Made by a program: the position numbers and the translations under genes | The notes under the pieces: generated by a model | What the model saw: the letters and a program-made list of their open reading frames with translations, nothing else | Told to the model about the DNA's origin: nothing | The model's database searches: none | Shown here: positions 59,401 to 64,000 of the stretch, piece after piece | How the letters are laid out: each line of letters starts with the position of its first letter | Position numbering within the stretch: position 1 is the first letter of the stretch | Assembly (NCBI GenBank): GCA_023512835.1 | Contig: CM042088.1 | Coordinates: 44,594,771 to 44,658,770, forward strand | Origin: Taxillus chinensis | Taxonomy: Eukaryota; Streptophyta; Magnoliopsida; Santalales; Loranthaceae | DNA length: 64,000 bases | Direction of reading: 5' to 3'

Positions 59401-62400
59401 AAACTTCTCACCTCCAATGTGCATTGAAAAATGGCTTCAAATATGCGAGGCACATCCTCTACCATGGCACTCTTATACCTATGAACAATAAGGGGAAACA
59501 ATAATAGAAACATCGAAGAAGAAACAGCTAGATGCAAGGGGGAAATTAATATCTAAAGTCTAAACAAATGAAAATAAAGGCAAGCGAAAAAAAAAAATAA
59601 ACTGCTAACTATGATGGGATAAATTTTGAAAAATCATTGCACAAAAACCCAGAGAAATATGGAACCATCGGATTTATAAATTCAAACCTTATATAAGAGC
59701 ATATGCTCTATGTAGCATAAAACAACTGTAAGCTTTTAATGCAGTGCAACACTACAATGCAATAAAACCACAATGCACCTGGAAAACCTGAAAAGATAAA
59801 CAGAGGCAGATGACGTACTTGTTTATTATTGTGGCAAAGAGCGACAACACCTCAGATTCTCTAGCATCAGGTAGATTCCGTGCATAGTCACAAAGAACAT
59901 GATCCATCATCGGAGGAACAAATTGCTTTCCAATTTGAACTTGATCCTCAGCCTTATCTAAGAAGGTCTCAATGAGCTTAAGTGTCTCCCTCTTCACTGA
60001 TCTGTTCCCATATTTTAATATAAACAAATGGATAAAAATAAAAATGTGCACCATTAAAAAAGGCAACCAGAATCCTTCGAGCCAATTTTCAAGTTTCAAA
60101 ACTTAAATTATTTTAGAAAATTTACCGGAGAAGTTTAACAAAAGATGTTTTAGAAGCAAAAGGACCTCCTGCTGCAATGCTATTTGATATAAGCTCACTA
60201 TACATCCTGTTGAAAGTACAAAAACATCACAAAAACGGGTAAAAGATTAGGGCAGAAAACTCCCAAAATGAATTAATTGACACAACCATATACAATCTAA
60301 CTTATATTTGAAGGTGAAATTTGAATTAGAAAGATACCTGTACACATTGAGCATATCCAAAAATATCAATGAAATTTGTGAAAAAAAATATGAACCTAGT
60401 GCACAAGCGGTGTTTGTCTGTTGCAAACAATTTCAGTGTGTCATGATAAAATATAGCATCACGTGTGCAATACACCTACAAGCAAATCAATTGAGCTAGT
60501 TTACCTACAGAACTTGCAACATACCTGTAATATGTTTAGCACAGCCCGGATCACTTCTTGATCCTTTAGAACATCCACGTTCTGGCGTGCCTGTGCTATA
60601 ATTTCAACCCATTTCTGAATGACCAAAAAAAGATCCTAAGAACTAGCATCATGGACCCAATTGCACAGACACATGTTCAGAGAGACAAGGCAAGACACAG
60701 AACAAAACATAAACAATCTTAAACTAGAAATTAAATTTATAGCTTACCCGATTGGGAAGTTCCATCAACCTCTGTAAATATTCATCCCTCTTCTGGGGAT
60801 CAATTTCTGCTTGGATCATGTGAGCAACCTAATATAGACAAAGAAGTTGCAGTTAAAATATGATACATTTTCTCTTCACATTAACCCACAGCATAAAGAG
60901 ACGTACAGATTCATAAAATGAATGAATCTGGTGAGGCTCAAGATCAACAATAGTTGTCGACAGTCCAGAAAGTAGTTCAGATACAAATGGCTCATTTTCT
61001 CCTACCTGTACATAAGTGAAATAAAGATAATGCACATCTCTTAACAATCTAATATTTAATAGAAACACATACAAAATAAGCATTCTTTCAATTTAGAAAG
61101 AATTGCAACGACCAGTACTTGAACTACAACAAATTTGCGCTTGCACTTCTGAACTATCTTTAAGAAAGTGTCGCAAGCCATATCCTGCAAGAGACAACCT
61201 AGGTTATTCCATTCCTCATAATAGTACAGTTAAAGTGACACTTGTAGCCCAATAAGATAAAATACCAAAAGAAAAGCATCTTGCAAGTATAAGAGCATGA
61301 AGCAGAAACTGATATAAATTATAATTAATATTTACATCTAACAAATAGGACACCGAGAAAATTACACAAAAGTTATACATGGACATTTCCATTCATAAAA
61401 ACCCACATACTGACACACTCAAAAATTTCAAAGATAAGGGTATTAGACTTCAATCATTGGCAGGTTCCATCTCAAGAAATCAAAAATACTACCAACACAA
61501 TTATCGCATCACAACAACTTATTATTGCCACAAATTAAACCACAAACAATGATAAGGGAACAACACCACTAGCATAACCAAGAATTAAAACCAGTAATTT
61601 GTGAGATGTCAACCTACATCAATGGCGGGGAAAGACAATAAAATCATCAGCAAGAATATGATCATTACGGCCCTCCACCAACCAAGCTATAAAAAATTAT
61701 TAGAAATTCAAAATAATAAACCACTGACTGCTCCTGAATTATGAAGGTAACATCACAATTACATTAGAAAAGACACACAAAGATGTTTATGTCCCATATC
61801 TTGCAAATGGAACAGCACACTAAAAATTAAACTGGTATCATAGATAACTAATTGGGGCGGTGTCTATTAGCTGAACTTAGTACTAAAGCATCAGAACATA
61901 GTGAACTGATATTAAATTACAATCCATTAAGATAACACAGTGGATCAGTGGGGTAAGAAACCAAGAAAGCAACAACAACCTGAACACCCGGATGTGTTTC
62001 ATGCATGAACTCAAACAACTTATTCACAACCGTTTTCAAGAACTTCCAATGAGCTCTTAGAAATCTTGGATACTGTCCAACCACATACCTGAAACCCAAA
62101 CAAAATTAAAATCAAAAAGACAAGGAAATGTTGAAAAACATTTACCATTTACAAACCTTCTTAAGATGCAACATGAGAGAGTACATAACTATTTTTATTT
62201 CTTTTACTAGACAAAACAAAAGTTTCAAGAACTGGGTAATACCGCACAGTGATAATTAAGCAAAACACACCTTAAACTGCATATTGCTGAAGGATTCACT
62301 TAAAGCTTCAAGACTAAATTTAGAAATTGGGAATTTATCTATTATTTAGGTCTTAATAGATTAGTTTTTCATTAACTAATTATAAGGTTAGTAATCTTTT

Positions 62401-63773
62401 TGGATAAATTGAAATAAAATAGTATGGAGTAATCTTACTAGAATATTAGGTATAATTAGTGATAAATTAGATTAATCAAATTAGTTTCTTACCTAGATTT
62501 TCTCCATCCTTTATATATATGTACTTTGTAATCATTTTGCTAATGAGAAGAATTATTATTTTTTCTCCGTACTTTTCAACAAGATATATTATGAACTAGG
62601 ATATAATGTTCTTAATATGGCTTTTTAGCTAAACAAATTAGTCTCTTTGAGATTATCTAGGATTTCAAAACTACACTTATTGTTCTCCAAGTTGTTCAAC
62701 GTAATATAAATTTCAAATATAAAACTTACATTATGTTACTAGCAATAACTGCTTTGTTATCTTTTCCTTTTGTAATTTCACATAAATTCAGCAGATCACG
62801 AATGACCAGAACCAAAAATCTGTTTTCCTGCAGTGAATTGACAAAAACACATGCTAAGGTAGCCAGATTGGAAAACTATCATTAGAAGCTTCTTGAAGTC
62901 ATATGCAAAACAGAACATACTAGTAAGTCAATTGGAAATTTAAAACATGTGAATTATGAATTAATTTTTAGCAGAGCTGAATAAGAGAACATAGTGCATC
63001 CAAAATAAAACATGCAAGGAGCAAATCAAACATTGCTTACAAACCCAGAAGGTTAAACAAACCAGCGCATATCTGACAGACAAAACCAATATCAAAGGGG
63101 GAAATGAAGGAATGTCATGTCCAGAAACTGGGTATGTGGGGTCTTTTTCATTTGAGTTCTTTAATTTGGAGAACTGGATAAAAAGAAGATACAAGAAACT
63201 TGACAGCTAAGCAGCTGATATGACAATGATATTGGGTGAATTCTGCAACTGGCCTTTCTTACCACGCAAATATTATTTCCATCTCCAATTTACTTATTTA
63301 CTGTACTGTTTACCCAACACAGCCAGCAGTTAATATGCCCAGGGAAAAAATAAAGGGTAGGTGGATTCCTCACCCTGCCTCTCTTGCTGTGCCCCCAGCC
63401 AGCATGTAATTAACCTTGGCACAGCAAGATGATCTTCACACTAATGCAACAAACAATTGCATGTATTAAAATAAATCCAAATCTTCTGGACATCTCTTAG
63501 GAAAACTAAATGAACAGTAGTGAAATAAATGTACCTTCCATAATATACTAAAAAAAAGGAGATAGTGATAAAGACATAAGACGAAATATATTGATACAGA
63601 AGCACAACCAAAAGATTCAAACAAGAGCCACATTAAAATTGGATTATGAAAATGGAGCAAACCTGCTCTTCTGCCATGGAACCAGACACCGATCCAATAG
63701 CCCAACATAGTGTGTTTAAGTTGTTCCAGGTCCAATCTTCACCATTCAACTGTCTACTTAATTTTCTCAGCAT
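56471..63773 (-). CDS. XPO1: Exportin-1 (XPO1/CRM1), C-terminal 595 residues, gene runs off right edge
   Basis: Seventeen exons (minus): 63663-63773, 62730-62827, 61980-62088, 61119-61184, 60907-61005, 60748-60828, 60525-60614, 60338-60417, 60126-60206, 59819-60001, 59412-59478, 58627-58737, 57940-58047, 57373-57510, 57115-57252, 56938-57042, 56471-56593. They join in one frame to 595 aa, ending [20 protein letters not shown] and LDS. XPO1 is the HEAT-repeat karyopherin that, with Ran-GTP, exports leucine-rich-NES cargo from the nucleus. The NES-groove cysteine that leptomycin B alkylates is kept ([11 protein letters not shown], exon 62730-62827). Other landmarks are [15 protein letters not shown] sequence across a junction, [20 protein letters not shown] and [20 protein letters not shown]. 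The N-terminal half, including the Ran-binding repeats, lies beyond 64000. No disabling change was seen. Confidence 0.93.
62330..62588. mobile_element. Possible solo LTR or LTR fragment in an XPO1 intron
   Basis: CCTTTATATATATGTACTTTG, a TATA-like start, is followed by GCTAATGAGAAGAATTATTA and TTTTCTCCGTACTTTTCAACA, the usual look of the R/U5 end of a plant copia LTR. The borders are not defined. It ends where homology to the 50,229 copy begins. Confidence 0.35.
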
Positions 63774-64000
63774 CTAGAGAACACAACATATTCGCATTAG
63801 TAAATCATGAGTGAACAAAATTCAAAGTTTTGTCTGAAAAATAATTTTTAAAGGTTGTAATAGGTTCCCAATCAGATGAAAAGTTACACGTTTCATATTT
63901 AGTTCACACGTGACTATTATCTCATAAAAGTTTATTTTAAACAAAATTACAACAAAAAACTCAAGATTATGAAAAGAACATTGGATAATTAAAGCTGCCT

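Overview
This is nuclear DNA of a flowering plant, most likely a monocot. Introns are AT-rich, several genes have very GC-rich 5' exons (the three glycosyltransferases, the glucanase, the gene at 5,825-6,736), and plant-type hAT, Ty1/copia, LINE, MITE and Au-SINE insertions are present. I cannot name the species.

Layout from left to right. 1-3,518 (minus): the first four coding exons of an enhancer-of-polycomb-like (EPL1) gene that continues off the left edge. 5,825-6,736 (minus): a two-exon gene for a plant protein of unknown function. 6,830-12,600: AT-rich spacer with a duplicated promoter fragment of that gene, split by a small hAT element, plus a MITE, a prohibitin gene scrap and an AAT microsatellite. 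12,666-35,798 (minus): a complete 18-exon RSH1 gene (RelA/SpoT homologue, ppGpp metabolism) that encodes 880 aa. Its last intron is about 7.9 kb and holds a copia retrotransposon with a hAT transposon nested inside it, plus an Au-SINE. Its introns 1 and 10 hold LINE fragments.

36,300-49,700 (plus): a cluster of three intact two-exon UGT78-type flavonoid 3-O-glycosyltransferase genes with two exon-1 pseudogenes. A UGT plus pseudo-UGT module has been tandemly duplicated. The three enzymes differ at the last residue of the sugar-donor (PSPG) box: Asn, His and Gln. 45,068-47,040: long direct and inverted copies of a repeat rich in CTCGAG. 50,229-52,538: a stray XPO1 exon copy followed by a broken adenylosuccinate lyase gene. 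53,063-54,241 (minus): an intronless GH17 beta-1,3-glucanase gene with a GPI-anchor signal and Asp in place of the usual acid/base Glu. 54,745-55,330: an inverted copy of RSH1 intron 1 sequence. 56,471-63,773 (minus): the last 17 coding exons of exportin-1 (XPO1/CRM1), continuing off the right edge.

These are unlinked housekeeping genes plus one locally amplified specialised-metabolism family; I see no operon-like system. The most informative signals are the donor-box differences among the tandem UGTs, the layered duplications with reciprocal gene loss (UGT3 with an XPO1 scrap, against a UGT scrap with XPO1), and the nested transposons whose target-site duplications can be read directly. All exon models rest on GT/AG sites, unbroken reading frame across junctions and family similarity recalled from memory. 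No alignment was run.
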